A DNA stretch of 64,000 bases from Amyloporia xantha (GCA_036971615.1 JAYKKR010000021.1:434001-498000), one strand, 5' to 3'; shown: positions 35,516 to 47,535, numbered from the stretch's first letter. Notes: generated from the sequence alone by a model not told the origin. Translations and numbers: made by a program.

Positions 35516-36245
35516 TCAATATTGTACGATCTACTACATAATGCATCTTATAAGCTGTATCTCGAATCACTTCATTGGCACTCGCGATCCCTGTCTTCAT
35601 TTTAGCACAGTCTGGTCTTTGTAGCAAATTTTGGTGTACACTGGTTGTATACTTGATACGCAAGCTTCTTAAATATCAAACCCTCTTGATTACAATGAGT
35701 CTATTGCATCGATATTGGCTTGAGAAATTCAGTTCCAGTTACAAGGCCGATCCTGTGGGGTTACTGTAGTGGCCATGGTTTGCCACCGGCGCGACGCGTC
35801 CATGTCTCGTGTTGGGCGAGCCGTAGCACTCAGCGGCGTTAGCGCTTAGCGCTCAATGTTAACGATCAATTGCACGCTATCTCTTTTGTGAAGCCACTCG
35901 GAGTCACTCAACGGTCTTATTGCAGAAAGTAAAGATCTACATTTCTGCTGTAAATGCTACATTCCTCTCAACAGGCGCATACTGTATATGGACCAGCACC
36001 ATCCAAAATATTGGATACCCAGGTTTCTGAATTGATCCAGGCCTTCGTCAGTGTGTCAATTCTTCCCGAGAGAGACAGCATGGCACGACCTCGGTGAGCT
36101 CAGATATTTCGAGCTGCTGCCACGAAGTCCTTATCATATTGGATGCAAGTGAGCCAATGACAGTGATGATACCCATAATGCATGCGTTCCTGCTAATCTC
36201 AGAACCCATTTTTGACTGCGTCATGCCGTTGGCCAGATACATTAA
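35516..36245. repeat. Left copy of the tandemly duplicated flank (unit 1)
   Basis: Begins ATATTGTACGATCTACTACA just past the G-alpha stop and is closely repeated, with scattered substitutions, at about 39340-40040. It marks the left end of the duplicated block that carries the formate/nitrite transporter. No gene. Confidence 0.85.
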
Positions 36246-36249
36246 TGAC

Positions 36250-36640
36250 GACCCTCGAAAATCCCTGTAGGAGGCTGGCCGAGAATCCCGACACGAACCC
36301 CACCATTATGATTTTGACCATACGGCCGGGTCAGTTTCCCGACGTGTTCGCGGACCTCACCGTCCGACGCTGGCAGCGGCGGCAGCGTTCCACTTGCCCA
36401 TGATCCAGCTGAACAATGTATTCGACGACACTGAGCCTGCTTTAGCAAATTTTAGGCCAGGTTTGGGCTTTGGGGGTCAGAATTTCGCTTGCCATGGCCG
36501 TTCTAGAAGTCCCGACACAAACCGACCGAAGTTGCAAGCTAGACCCGATTTCCCGACGTGAACGGCCGGATTTTGGCGAATTCGACATAAACGGCCGGGT
36601 TTGCCGACTTTCTGACTCAGCCAAAGTATCTCCTATTCCA
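36250..36640 (+). repeat. Dispersed repeat, copy 1
   Basis: Interrupts unit 1 at a place where unit 2 has other sequence. It contains repeated CCCGAC and ACGGCCGG motifs. The 27 bases at 36508-36534 are the exact reverse complement of 54104-54130, with weaker similarity on both sides. The structure suggests a degraded MITE; I could not fix the ends. Confidence 0.6.
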
Positions 36641-37430
36641 AGACAGTCCTGAAGAGCCTCTGTAAATGCTGAGGATACTCAAGTAATGTTTACAGGTCGA
36701 ATTAAGCCTTGGATCCGCGTGCCTCGGGTCTAGACAGGTGCTCGGAGCGGCTATTTGTCCGGAGGACTTTGCCATATTCTGAGCCCTGCCACACACATCT
36801 TCAGTCGTTTCGCTCTAAATCGCCCGTCTGCGAGGCTGACTGAGGAAAGGTCGCAAAGCCGATCGGACTCCTAATTCGCGCTCGGACAGGGGGACCGACC
36901 GGTAAAGTTCGGTATAATCGTGATCTGCGATCAAGATTCCCCGCACTTCTGACATAATCTGAACCTACCCCGCAGTCGTGCTCTGTTCTCTGACTGCAGC
37001 CCATCTTCCAGTACTAGTCCCATAGGTTCATGTAGCGTACACGATTTACTCGCAGCATCGTATAATCGCTAGGGCATCGTTTGTGGGACCCCTTTCCGAC
37101 ATGGTCTGATGCGGGATGTTCTGAACCAGACTGGTTCCGCACCCAAAGGCTGAGGTCACAACCGCCCTATCCGGTTCATGGCCAGCAAGTTCCCGAGACT
37201 CGTGCAAGGAAGCCGGCTGCCGCACACGACGAAAATAGCTTACTTACCCTCTTCCTGGACGTGAATCCCTACAAGGAATCTCTACATTCGAACGCGACGA
37301 CACTTCCCTTGTCATTCTGAAACTATCACTCCAAGCGCCCCACCACCTTACAAATAGGAGTTCGCCTTGCCCTGCGCGGCCCACGCCTACGCCCGCCCAT
37401 CAGATCAAGTCGTTCCATCCATACTGGACC
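36641..37430. other. Promoter region of formate/nitrite transporter copy 1
   Basis: Repeated with about the same order at 41418-42291 before copy 2, including TCGCGCTCGGACAGGGGGAC and CATTCTGAAACTATCACT. The shared blocks mark the duplicated upstream region. No gene. Confidence 0.6.
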
Positions 37431-39120
37431 ATGCCTACATTCGATCCACCAAGCACACTCAAGCCCGCTCAGGTCGCCGCGGCGATGGTCGAGCACGGCA
37501 TAGCAAAGCACGAGACGCGCGGGGATATGGTGTTCCTGAAAGCGGTACATACGCACCTTTGGAAACGCCGCTGCAGACACTGACGGAGACACAGGTTCTC
37601 GGAGGTTGCATGTTGTCTTTTGGTGGTCTCCTCTCGGAAATCATATCGGGCGGCTCGGCGGGGATCAACGCGAACAACCCCGGACTGCTGAAGGTCCTCG
37701 ACGGTCTAGTCTTCCCGGTCGGTTTGGCAATGTGAGTATCCTCCTAATTGAAAGATGCCTGTCGCAGCAGCAAATTCTAGTGCGGATATAAAGCAGCTCT
37801 TGAGGCGAACCTCAGATGTTGATGCAGTATGAGATAGCTAACATACTGTTACCTCGCGTAGGATCGTCCTCCAAGGCCACGAGCTGCTCACGAGTAACAT
37901 GATGGTTGGTACCGTCTACGTCTTCATCTGGAACTGTTGATCATACAATTCGCTTGTCCAGGTAATGACGATGACATGCATCAAGGGCGCCGTACCTTGG
38001 TGGGGGCTCCCGTGGAATTGGCTACTTGGTACGACATCGCACCTGCCCTCGTGTTCTTTGATTCTGATCTGTTGAGGTATAGTTACGTTCGGAAATCTGT
38101 GTGGCAGCTTATTCTTCGCTGCAGTCCTGACGAAATGTAAGTTTCGCGTCTCCAGCCCCGGATGGCCGATCCGCTGACAAGTGAACGTTACCATCGTCCA
38201 GATAGCGGCATCATTTCGACAGAGCCATACATCAGCTATGCGCAAACCACCGCTGTGTGAGCAAGCCTGTCTTCCTTGCTGTGAACCATACTCATGGACA
38301 TCGTTGTATCGCACTGTAGTCACAAAGCAAAGGAGATAGAGTTTTACCAGATTTTCCTACGCGGAATTGGCTGCAACTGGCTGGTATGCGTTGCGGTGTG
38401 GGTGAGTACCAGGGGCTTCATGACACTCACCCTTTGTACTGACAGCATATGTTTAAAGCAAGCAGCCGGTGCCCGCGAGACCATCTCAAAGGTAGCGTAC
38501 TGGCTCTTCCCGATGTAAATATCCAATACTGATCATTTTATGCAGATTTTTGCGATCTGGATACCGATCATGGTGAGCACCCGAATGGAACAGTTGTCCT
38601 CCAGTTATTTACTTACTTTCTGCTAGATCTTCGTCACCGCTGGTTTCGAACACGGTACGTTGATTTACGGTGACCGCCCAAGTCTGAACCTAACGTACGC
38701 TCAGTGGTCGCGAACATGTACTCGATACCTTTGGGTATCTTATTTGGTGCTGATGTAAGTCCGAATTGTCGAACAGCTGAAAGCGAAAGCTGACTCTCGT
38801 CCAGGTGACCGTGGCAGAGTACATCAGGAAGTCCGTCGAACATCGTACTCCTTTGTGCGCCGAGACTGACTTTGTTGGCTCGCAGATCCTTCATTGCATC
38901 ATATCTCGGAAACATCGTTGGCGGCCTCATCTTCGCTCTACCCGCGACTTACTTTTACCTCGCCGATTACAACGGGGGCGGTCTGCGTGGTGTCGAGGAA
39001 GGCGAAGGTCTCAATGACTCTTTGAACGCTGTAGGAGATGAGGGGAGGAGCCACGACAGCACTAGGAACGGCAACTTGAAGCAAGAGCGGCACCAGATTG
39101 CTCCTAACCAACCAGAGTGA
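37431..39120 (+). CDS. Formate/nitrite transporter (FNT) family protein, copy 1
   Basis: Thirteen exons: 37431-37544, 37595-37731, 37862-37904, 37962-38028, 38077-38136, 38202-38256, 38320-38401, 38459-38491, 38546-38572, 38627-38654, 38705-38754, 38805-38830 and 38886-39120, giving 318 aa. Every junction has the same phase in copy 2. FNT signatures: MLSFGGLLSEIISGGSAG (helix 1 and first pore motif), FPVGLAMIVLQGHELLTSNM, GNLCGSLFFAAVLTKY, IFLRGIGCNWLVCVAVW, GFEHVVANMYSIPLGIL with the conserved pore-region His, and IASYLGNIVGGLIFALPATY in the last helix. Predicted six-helix plasma-membrane channel for formate, nitrite or related monovalent anions; in fungi the best-known role is nitrite uptake. 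The hydrophilic tail is cytosolic. Confidence 0.92.
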
Positions 39121-39341
39121 AGTTGAGAACGAAGTCAAATGTTTTTACCGTGTGTATCCTACACCCCAGTAATTTTCTTACGATTGTGACTCTCAGTCCA
39201 CATTGCAGATGGTTTCTATGGTTGGAGCATTGACCAGGAACGAGAGCCTATCGACATCGGGGCGGATACCGATGAAAAGCGCCTGCAAAGTGTTGGCAGA
39301 AAGGCTGCAAATAGAGTTGCGACAAGCTGTTATGACTCAAT
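39121..39341 (+). other. 3' flank of FNT copy 1 with a conserved open frame
   Basis: After the stop, 39208-39325 reads GFYGWSIDQEREPIDIGADT..., nearly the same as downstream of copy 2 and with an in-frame 6-bp length difference. It may be a fragment of another gene carried along by the duplication or an alternative last exon. Confidence 0.4.
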
Positions 39342-40045
39342 ATTGTACGATCTAATACATAATGCATCTCATAAGCTGTATCTCGAATCTTTTCATTGGC
39401 ACTCGCGACCCCCGATCTTCATTTTAGCACAGTCTGGTCTTTGTAGCAAATTTTAGTGCACACTGGTTGTATACATGATACGGAAATCCTCTCAAATATC
39501 AAAACCTCTTTGATTACAACAAACCTGTTGCATCGCATGGATATTGCCTTGAGAAATGCAGTTCGAGTCACAAGGCCGAGTCTGTGGGCCGTGGGGTTTG
39601 AAAATCTGAACACCGACGCGACGCGTTCATGACTGTTGGGCGTCTGAGCTGTAGCGCACTTAGCGCTCATTCAATGTTATAACGTTCAATGTTCAACGCT
39701 AGCTTTTTGTGAAGCCACTCCGGGTCGCTCAACGGTTTTTTTGCAGAAAGTCAAGATCTACGTACATTTATGCTGTAAATGCTCAATTACTCTCAACGGG
39801 CGCATAGATGGACCAGCACTATGCAAATAATTGGATACCCAGGTTTCTGCCCAAGGCCAAGGGAGACAGCGTTGCACGACCTCGGTGAGCTCAAATATCA
39901 CAAGCTGCTGCCACGTATTCCACGTCATATCAGATGAGAGTGAGCCAATGACAGTATCATACCCAATGACCCATAGTGCATGTATTAATGCTAGTCTCAG
40001 AACCCATCCAACTGCGTCATGCCGTTGGCCAGATGCCCCATTCCC
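39342..40045. repeat. Second copy of the duplicated flank (start of unit 2)
   Basis: Closely similar to 35516-36245, beginning TGTACGATCTAATACATAAT. Direct orientation; the two copies bracket FNT copy 1 and so define a tandem duplication. Confidence 0.85.
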
Positions 40046-40089
40046 TTGATCTCTACGCCAAGCAATATTAATGCGCCATCCTCACTTGT

Positions 40090-40710
40090 CTGATTAGCGT
40101 GGACTCCTGTTCTAGGCCTCTACCTCCGAATTTCCCTCTAGTGTCGAGTAAAAGTCCGTCATCATTTCAATGCGACGCGATCGGTCTTCGTGAATATTCA
40201 GCTTCCACTTCGGTCTGTGCTCTTCGCCCTTTGATAGGATGCTGCTGGGGAATCTCTTGCTTCAAGTCCTCTGTCTTCCGATGCACTCAAAGTCCATCTA
40301 CGCTGGCTTGGGGTTCTCGGTCTCTTCTTGTTTTTTACAGTACCACTCCGCTGTCCACCTACCAACACCCCTCAGTGGCTGAAGTATGAGCTTATACCTG
40401 GTGCACGAAACGAGACCCGCACGTGTCTGCTTGCAGGCGAGTATCTTACCGGACGTCAGTATTACTGCGTCGCTCTTCGATCTGTTACATGCGTCATTAC
40501 AGATCGATGTCATCCCGAACCGAATGCCGCGGGTCTCCCGGGGTTTTTTCCCTCATGATTGGATCGACTCGCGCATCTCTGCAGTGCGCTCTGGTCAGAC
40601 ACATCGATGCCATCGTAGTGAGGGCGTCGACTACGCCCTCGTGCGGATGTCAGCTCTCTATGGCGATGGTCCCCTGTCTAGTGCAGATGTTACGAATATA
40701 GCATAAACTT
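40090..40710 (+). pseudogene. Possible remnant of a basidiomycete multi-pass membrane protein (DUF6534-like)
   Basis: Sequence specific to unit 2. Overlapping plus-strand frames contain DVSITASLFDLLHAS followed in a shifted frame by CALVRHIDAIVV, in the order I recall for DUF6534 membrane proteins of mushrooms, with hydrophobic segments upstream. No intact chain of exons can be made, so it would be a decayed copy. The family call rests on a few short matches and could be wrong. Confidence 0.22.
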
Positions 40711-42291
40711 GGCAGCACCGCTCAGCTCTACGCTGTTCTCGATCACCGCGCGAAGGTACGTGCTGTGAAAAGCAGCACGTCTGACAGCCTGTCGTTATGA
40801 TTGTGGATGCCTGAGACAGATACATCTGGCAGCTGACAGTGCTTGTCCGCTTATAGCCTAGTTGGGTATCTTGCACCGATCATGTCTCCCGTTTGAAATG
40901 AAAGGCGTGAAATGCATGAAATGCTTGGTGGGCGGTCGGCGGAATGGCAGCACGACCGTCTGTGATCACTGCATACCACGATAAAAAGTGACCTGCGGTA
41001 GGTCTTTCGTTCCTCAGTACTCGGTGTTCGTTCAATCGATTTAGATTTAGATTTCTAGGTCTTCTAAGATCGTGAAACAGACTAGCCGCGTGCAGATGTG
41101 AATCTTATAGATACATGTTTGACATGGCTCGACAGCCACGGGTGCTGGGTCGTCCAGCCCGAAACATGGTATTTCTAACGCCCTGCCAACAACATCTCAA
41201 ATTCAAACTCCCCGACAGCTGACCGCGCCATACGTTAGCCCCTGGGTGACCGACCCCCGCTTCAGCTAGCCCAATTACCAAAGGGGCACAGCGTTCCCAC
41301 TATGACAAACTGCTGAAACATCCTCGCAAAGTTTATTCTCGTAGGTGCTTCTCAGGCACGGCGTGGGGACTCACACAGCGACTTCTCCGGTTAATAAGAT
41401 GCACAGGAACTTCGAGGCTATCTCCTATTCCAAGATAGTCCTGAAGAGCCGCGACAAATGCTGAGGCTACTCATGTATTGTTTGCAGGTGGAATGAATCC
41501 CTGGATCCGTGTACCTCGGGTCTAGACAGGTGCTTGGGTGATTAAGCAGTCATTAAAGTTCTGTAAGCTCAAGCGCACATCAGTCCGCAATGGCATGGCA
41601 GAACTTCATTATTTCATGTACGTATAGCGGCTATCTGTCCAGAGGACTTCGCCGTATTCTGAGCCCTGCCACAGTACATATATAGTCGCTTTGCTCTAAA
41701 TCTCCCGTCTGCGAGGCTGACTGAGAAGAGGTCGCAAAGCCGACGGACTCCTATTTCGCGCTCGGACAGGGGGACCGACCAGTCACGTTCGGTATAATCG
41801 TGATCTGAGATCAAGATCCGTCCATTTCCCCGCATTTTCTGACACAATCTAAACCTACCCCGCGGTCGCGCTCCGTTCCCTGACTGCGACCAGTCTTCCA
41901 GTCATCCATAGGTTCACGTAGCATACGCGATTTACTCGCAGCGTCGTATAATCGCTAGTGCATCGTTTGTGGGTCCCCTTTCCGACATGCGTCTGATACG
42001 GGATGTTCTGAAGACTGGTTCCGCGCCCAAAGGAGGTTAGAACCACCCTATCCGGTTCTTGGCCAGCAAGTTCCCATGACTCGCGCAAGGAAGCCGGCTG
42101 CCACACATGACGGAAATGTCTGATCGGCTTACCTACCCTCTTCCTGGGTGTGGATCCCCACATTCGAACGCGACAACACTTCCGTTGTCATTCTGAAACT
42201 ATCACTGCAAGCGCCCCACGCCTTACAAATAGGAGGTCGCCTTGCTCTGTCCGAGCGCGGTCCACTTGTGCGCGTTCATCCACACTCGACC
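40711..42291. other. Unit 2 spacer and promoter region of FNT copy 2
   Basis: 40.7-41.4 kb is unique to unit 2 with no gene. From about 41418 the sequence matches the upstream region of copy 1 (36630-37430). Confidence 0.55.
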
Positions 42292-43953
42292 ATGCCTACA
42301 TTCGATCCCCCAAGCACACTCAAGCCTGCTCAGGTCGCCGCGGCGATGGTGGAGCACGGCATAGCAAAGCACAAGACGCGGGGGGAGATGGTGTTCATGA
42401 AAGCGGTACATACGCACCTCTGGCAATGACACTGCAGGCACTGACGGAGACACAGGTCCTCGCGGGTGTCATGTTGTCTTTTGGTGGTCTCCTCTCGGAA
42501 ATCATCTCGGGCGGCTCGGCGGGGATTGGGGCGAACAACCCCGGACTCGTAAAGGTCCTGGGCGGTGCAGTCTTCCCGGTCGGTTTGGTAATGTGAGTAT
42601 TCTCCTTATCGAAAGCAGCGAGTTCTAGCGCGGATATAGAGCGGCTCTTGAGGCGAACCTCAGATGCTGATGAGATAGCTAACATGCTGTCACCTCGCGT
42701 AGGATCGTCCTCCAAGGCCACGAGCTGCTCACAAGTAATATGATGGTCGGTATCGTCTACTTCTTCATCCGGGACTGATCTTACAATTCGAATGTCCAGA
42801 TATTCCCGATGGCGTGCATCAAGGGCGCCGTACCTTGGTGGGGGCTCCCGTGGAATTGGCTACTCGGTACGGTATTGCACTCATCCACGTGTTCTTCGTT
42901 TCTGATCCATAGTGGTACAGTTACATTCGGCAATCTGTGTGGAAGCTTGTTCTTCGCCGCAGTCCTGACGAAATGTAAGCGCGTCCTAGTCCTGGATGGC
43001 CGATCCGCTCACAAGTGAATGACACTATCGTCCAGATAGCGGCATCATTTCGACAGAGCCATACATTAGCTATGCGCAAGACTTCGCTCTGTGAGCAGGC
43101 GTATCTTACTTGCTGTGAAACACACTCATGGACATCGTTGTATCGCATTGCAGTCACAAAGCAAAGGAGCCAGAGTGGTACCAAATCTTCCTGCGCGGAA
43201 TTGGTTGTAACTGGCTGGTATGCGTTGCGGTGTGGGTGCGTACTGGGGCTTTGTACTGACATAACTGCACTGACACCATGTATCTACAGCAAGCAGCCGG
43301 TGCCCGCGACACCATCTCGAAGGTAGCGTATTGGCTCTTCCCGACGTAAGCGTACGGCATTGACCGTTTTCTGCAGATTTTCGCGATCTGGATACCAATC
43401 ATGGTGAGCATTCGAATGGAACAGTTGTCCTCCCGTCATTTACTTACTTTCTGCTAGATCTTCGTCTCCGCTGGTTTCGATCACGGTATGTTGTTACGGT
43501 GACCGCGCACGTCTAAACCTAATGTACTCACAGTAATCGCGAACATGTTCTCTGTACCTTTGGGTATCTTGTTTGGTGCTGATGTAAGCTTGAATTGTCG
43601 AACAGCTAAACGCAAAAGCTGATTCTCGTCCAGTTGACCGTAGCAGAGTACATCAGGAAGTCCGTTCAACATCGTACTCCCTTTTTGCACCGAGACTAAC
43701 TTTGTTGGCGGGTAGATCACTCATCGCATCGTATCTCGGAAACATCGTTGGTGGCCTCATCGTTGCTCTACCCACGACTTACTTCTATCTCGCCGATTAC
43801 AATGGAGGTGGTCTGCGTGGGGTTGAAGAAGGCGAAGGTTTCAACGACGCTTCGAACGCTGAGGCAGGAGATGGGGCGAGTAGCCGCGACAGCACCAGGA
43901 ACGGCAAGTTGAAGGAGGAGCAATACGAGGTTTCTCCCAACAAACCAGAGTGA
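42292..43953 (+). CDS. Formate/nitrite transporter (FNT) family protein, copy 2
   Basis: Thirteen exons: 42292-42405, 42456-42592, 42703-42745, 42800-42866, 42921-42974, 43036-43090, 43154-43235, 43290-43322, 43377-43403, 43458-43485, 43534-43583, 43634-43659 and 43716-43953, giving 317 aa. Nearly the same protein as copy 1, including MLSFGGLLSEIISGGSAG, GFDHVIANMFSVPLGIL and IASYLGNIVGGLIVALP. The acceptor of exon 5 differs: the AG used in copy 1 is TG here, and the next in-frame AG (42919-42920) removes two residues, giving WLLVTFGN in place of WLLGIVTFGN. The rest is intact, so it is probably functional, though efficiency at that site should be tested. Anion channel of the plasma membrane by family. 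Confidence 0.9.
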
Positions 43954-44621
43954 AGTGCAGTATCGTAAGGAAGAAGTCAAATGCTCATACCATGTATACC
44001 CTATACTCCAGTAATTTTCGTACGATTGTTACTCTCATTTCACATTGCAGCAATCCAGCCGGATTAGATGGTTTCTATGGTTGGAGCATTGACCCCGAAC
44101 AAGAACGAGAGCCTATCAACATCGGGGCCGATACCGATGAACAGCGCCTGCAAAGTCTTGGCAGAAAGATTGCAAAGAGAGTGGCTTCTATCTGGGACAG
44201 GCTGACGTATGGTGCGACGTCCTGCATTCTCAGTGTCCCCGAACCTTTGTCAGGGGTTCTTCACGCTCTGACAAACGTGAGATAGAGCTTACGAGCTTAC
44301 GAGACGGCCGCCGACCTTTTCCCTTCCCTCACGCAAGACCGTTCGCCGTAAACGCAGATCGAGATGCCAGGAAGAAACAACGTACCAATCATGATAAAGG
44401 ACGTTGGATGTCCGTGCCAAGTTAATCAGTGAGTTAACATTTGAACAATGAACTTGGCCAAAAGGGCATCATAGAACAGAGCTGGACAATGACAGTCCTA
44501 TACATTCTTGCAACGCTAGGAGAGATTAATCATTGGGGCGAAACTCATCAGGGTGTCAGCGACGGCCAGTGGCGGACACGCACGAGACAGCTACGAGACA
44601 ATCCGGGCTTGCGTATTACGC
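43954..44621 (+). other. 3' flank of FNT copy 2 with a conserved open frame
   Basis: 44050-44285 encodes NPAGLDGFYGWSIDPEQERE... to a stop, homologous to the segment downstream of copy 1 but longer. Beyond it is the convergent 3' end of the M20 gene. Confidence 0.4.
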
Positions 44622-46150
44622 CTACGCCTCTTCAACGCCCAGAAAAGTAGCGAACGCCAATGCCATTACTTCCATTCCAACTTTGAGTTCCTTCTCGATA
44701 TCAATGCTTTCGTCAGCGATATGGGCTTGGGAAATATAGCCCGGACCATACACGATCGTCGATTGCAATGCAGGGCTGAGCGAATGAACAGGGAACCGCT
44801 ACCGCAGAGTTCGGTGAGATTATATTCGGCTAAGCTCTCGTAGTGCGACTGACCTGATCGTCACTGCCAGGAGAGGTGACGATCCCTGCTTGCTGACCCG
44901 TCACCACTTTGATCGCGTCCTGGAAGACGAGCGAGATGGGCTGCTTCGGATCCACCCAGGTGGCTTCGGTCGCATAGTTCTCGCTATACTCGTAGTCGAG
45001 GTTTTCGAAACCCTGCGTTTGTTTCAACGCAGTCAGGACGTCTACGATCTCCTGTCGTGCGTTTGCAAGCGTTTCGCCAGGGACGAGACGCCGGTCGAAT
45101 GACACGACGGCGATGTCGGGCACAGTGTTGATGTTTTCTCCGGCGTTCAGAATAGTGAACGCTAGCGAGGCAACGCGTGCTTCGGGCGGAATGACGGTCT
45201 CGTCGCGGCGAGACACTAGTTTAGGACATAAAGTAGTCGTCGCAAGATGTACGAACGAGCAAGCGTGATGCAGTGCATTGATTCCAAGGCCGGGCATCGA
45301 CCCATGCGATAATCTGCCGCGGAAAGTGAGTGTTCCCCATATTGTGCCTCGATCTGGTGTCAGATCATGAAATAGTAAGATGTCCGTCGAACCTGAAGGC
45401 TCTATGGGATTAGGGACTTACGGCCACAGCAGACATTTGTAGTATTCAGCGGCTCAGTTATGACAATCGCATCAATTTTGTCGGCTTTTATATAGCCATT
45501 ATCAACGAGGAAGCCCATTCCAGCATTGCGAATGCCAGTTGTTTCCTCATCTACTACTCCAGATTGCTCGATGTTGCCCTTGAGTTTCAATCCAGCTCTT
45601 TTGATCGCTTCTACGGCAAAGATCTGAGCAGTATATGCGCATACATCCTTCAAAAACGGGTGTCATTTGAACCAAATGGGGTTACCTGAGCCGCGATGCC
45701 ACCCTTCATATCGGCCGTGCCCCGTCCGTACATTCTGCCCCCGTGAACTTCGGCACCAAAGGGCGGATACTTCCAGTTCGTTGGGGTACCAATCGGCACG
45801 ACATCGAAATGCCCGTTCACATGGAGGGTCCTACCCTCCGTCCCACGAGTGCCTGGTAACGTACCGATCACGTTTACACGCGGAAGACCCTCACCTATCG
45901 GCGCGAGAGTAGGAAGTTGGTCGTCGGGCACTGCGATATACTCGACTGAGTACCCAAAAGAGCTGAGAGTGTCTCCAATGAGCCGGGCGCATTCTGGATA
46001 ATTCCGTCCCGGAGGATTGGTGGTATCAATTTGTACCAGAGATGCTAGGAATGATTGGCATTGCAGGAGGACATCATTCGCGGCCAGTCTAATAGCAGAG
46101 ATTTGCGAAGGGGTGAGGCCGTCTGATATAGTAAACGCGGGCACAGACAT
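44622..46150 (-). CDS. M20-family metallopeptidase (ArgE/DapE-type amidohydrolase)
   Basis: Five exons: 46150-45686, 45647-45422, 45347-44854 and 44798-44622 join in phase (four coding blocks, 453 aa); any further split is not needed. Di-zinc ligands and catalytic residues are visible: HFDVVP (His and bridging-side Asp), [10 protein letters not shown] (bridging Asp), VVDEETTG (Glu-Glu general base and ligand), [17 protein letters not shown] in the dimerisation lid, and QAHIADES (C-terminal His ligand). It hydrolyses an N-acyl amide or peptide bond, as in acetylornithine deacetylase and succinyl-diaminopimelate desuccinylase, with substrate unresolved. No signal peptide is seen, so it is cytosolic. 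An upstream in-frame ATG at 46201 is possible; [13 protein letters not shown] is preferred because the family N-terminus begins there. Confidence 0.9.
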
Positions 46151-46872
46151 GGTGAAAAGGGAGTAGAGGCGACACTCGAGCTTCGACAACGCGAGCTTCA
46201 ATTAAATATGAGAGTATTAATTGGGGCCACAAATTGAATGCGCCCGCGATAAGGGCTCGGCGCGTGCTGTCATTTTTTTAGAATATTCATCCAGCAAAGT
46301 GTGCATTCCAAACATCGTCCTGTAGTCTTGGTCCAAAGGCCTTCATAGCAATAGACAAAGAGACGTGTCAAGAATGAATCCAGACAGAAAACTAGAATAT
46401 CTGTTCGGCGTTGCCGCAAGGCAGAGAGAAACGTCACGCATAGTCGTAGGTGAAGAGTGACCAGTGACAGTAATGCGTGACGCTGGTGATGTGTCACGTG
46501 CACAAGTATTGACTTCGAATTCAGACTGATCTTGGAATGATCCCTTTCAAATCTTTCACGTCTCTTCACTGAATCTATGCACGCAGACGCTTCCGATGAT
46601 AATACAATGCACATGCATATGCCGTGCATTTGTTTCACGAACGAAGCGTGCAATTGAGACGGTCCTTTTAAGCCTAGCATAGTCTAAGCATGAAGAAGGT
46701 CTCTATTTGGTACTTCGAAAATGGATGAAGTCTCCTAGCCATTACCGAGGATGCACTAGTACCTCGATGTGACAGAAGCTTTGAGTTTGCAAGCCGACTG
46801 CGCAAGCTTGTGGGTTATGGACTCCTTGGTGTTATTACGACTGCCAGTTATTTTAATGAAGTACAATTTAAT
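46151..46872. other. Intergenic region, no gene seen
   Basis: Promoter side of the M20 gene and 3' flank of the phosphatase gene. One 136-codon minus-strand frame without motifs. Confidence 0.5.
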
Positions 46873-47535
46873 TTACACACTCCGTGCAATTCCATTTGTT
46901 CCGTCGTACAGACTCATACGCTCGAGCTGCTTGTGAACGTCTATCCTTCGCCGCTCCCTTGCCTTCAATACGTGCTCATAGAATTTCAACTGGCTCATGA
47001 AACCGCTATTTGGCCTGACCACCTGCCTCCTGGACACGGCGAGCTTGAGAGCGTCCTCCAGGGACATGCGTTTCGCCACCATGAGATAGGCAATTGCGAT
47101 GCTCGCGCTCCGGCTCATGCCCCAAATACAATGGACCATGACTTGGCCGTGCCCGTTCAGCGCGCGTATGATCCAATCGATGGTGAAGTCCAGATACTCC
47201 AACAGAAGGGCTTCTCGGGAATCCTCGATGGGAATACAGATATGGTGCATCCCCTTCGGAAAGCGGGGGCAATGATGTTTGACAACAGAGGCGACGTGTG
47301 TGATACCAAGACCGCGGATCATAGCTGGCGAGGTGGCCGTGTACATGTCGCACACAAACAGCCCGGGAACAATCTCACTAGCTTGAGGGTGAAAATCATC
47401 CAGCGGAGTTTTCTGTATGCAGGTAGCACGCAAGGCTCGGCGCTCAAAGTAATCGTCGTCAACACTCATAGAGCGTAGCATTGAGAGCAAGGAGTCGGCT
47501 CGGGGTGGTGATGTGGTTTTCTGAGGGAATGACAT
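46873..47535 (-). CDS. Dual-specificity protein phosphatase
   Basis: A single intact exon of 220 aa. The active-site loop VHCIWGMSRSAS fits HCxxGxxR with Cys136 as nucleophile and Arg142 as phosphate ligand; Asp105 in IPIEDSREALLLEY is the likely general acid. VPGLFVCDMYTATSPAMIRGLGITHVASV is the usual first half of a DUSP domain, and RRQVVRPNSGFMSQLKFYE the usual second half. The C-terminal tail is basic and may bind a substrate or kinase. It should remove phosphate from Ser/Thr and Tyr, as in MAP kinase phosphatases, but no kinase-interaction domain is seen, so it is an atypical small DUSP. Lack of introns is unusual beside its neighbours. Confidence 0.93.
   Translation of the reverse strand: MSFPQKTTSPPRADSLLSMLRSMSVDDDYFERRALRATCIQKTPLDDFHPQASEIVPGLFVCDMYTATSPAMIRGLGITHVASVVKHHCPRFPKGMHHICIPIEDSREALLLEYLDFTIDWIIRALNGHGQVMVHCIWGMSRSASIAIAYLMVAKRMSLEDALKLAVSRRQVVRPNSGFMSQLKFYEHVLKARERRRIDVHKQLERMSLYDGTNGIARSV

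Noticed and set aside
35516..44200. Retrotransposon or LTR pair explaining the direct repeats
   Set aside because: The repeats are flank-plus-gene units with introns retained, so this is DNA-level tandem duplication; no LTR ends or polyprotein are present.
46810..47478. 222-codon plus-strand frame
   Set aside because: Antisense of the dual-specificity phosphatase, whose catalytic motif fixes the real strand.
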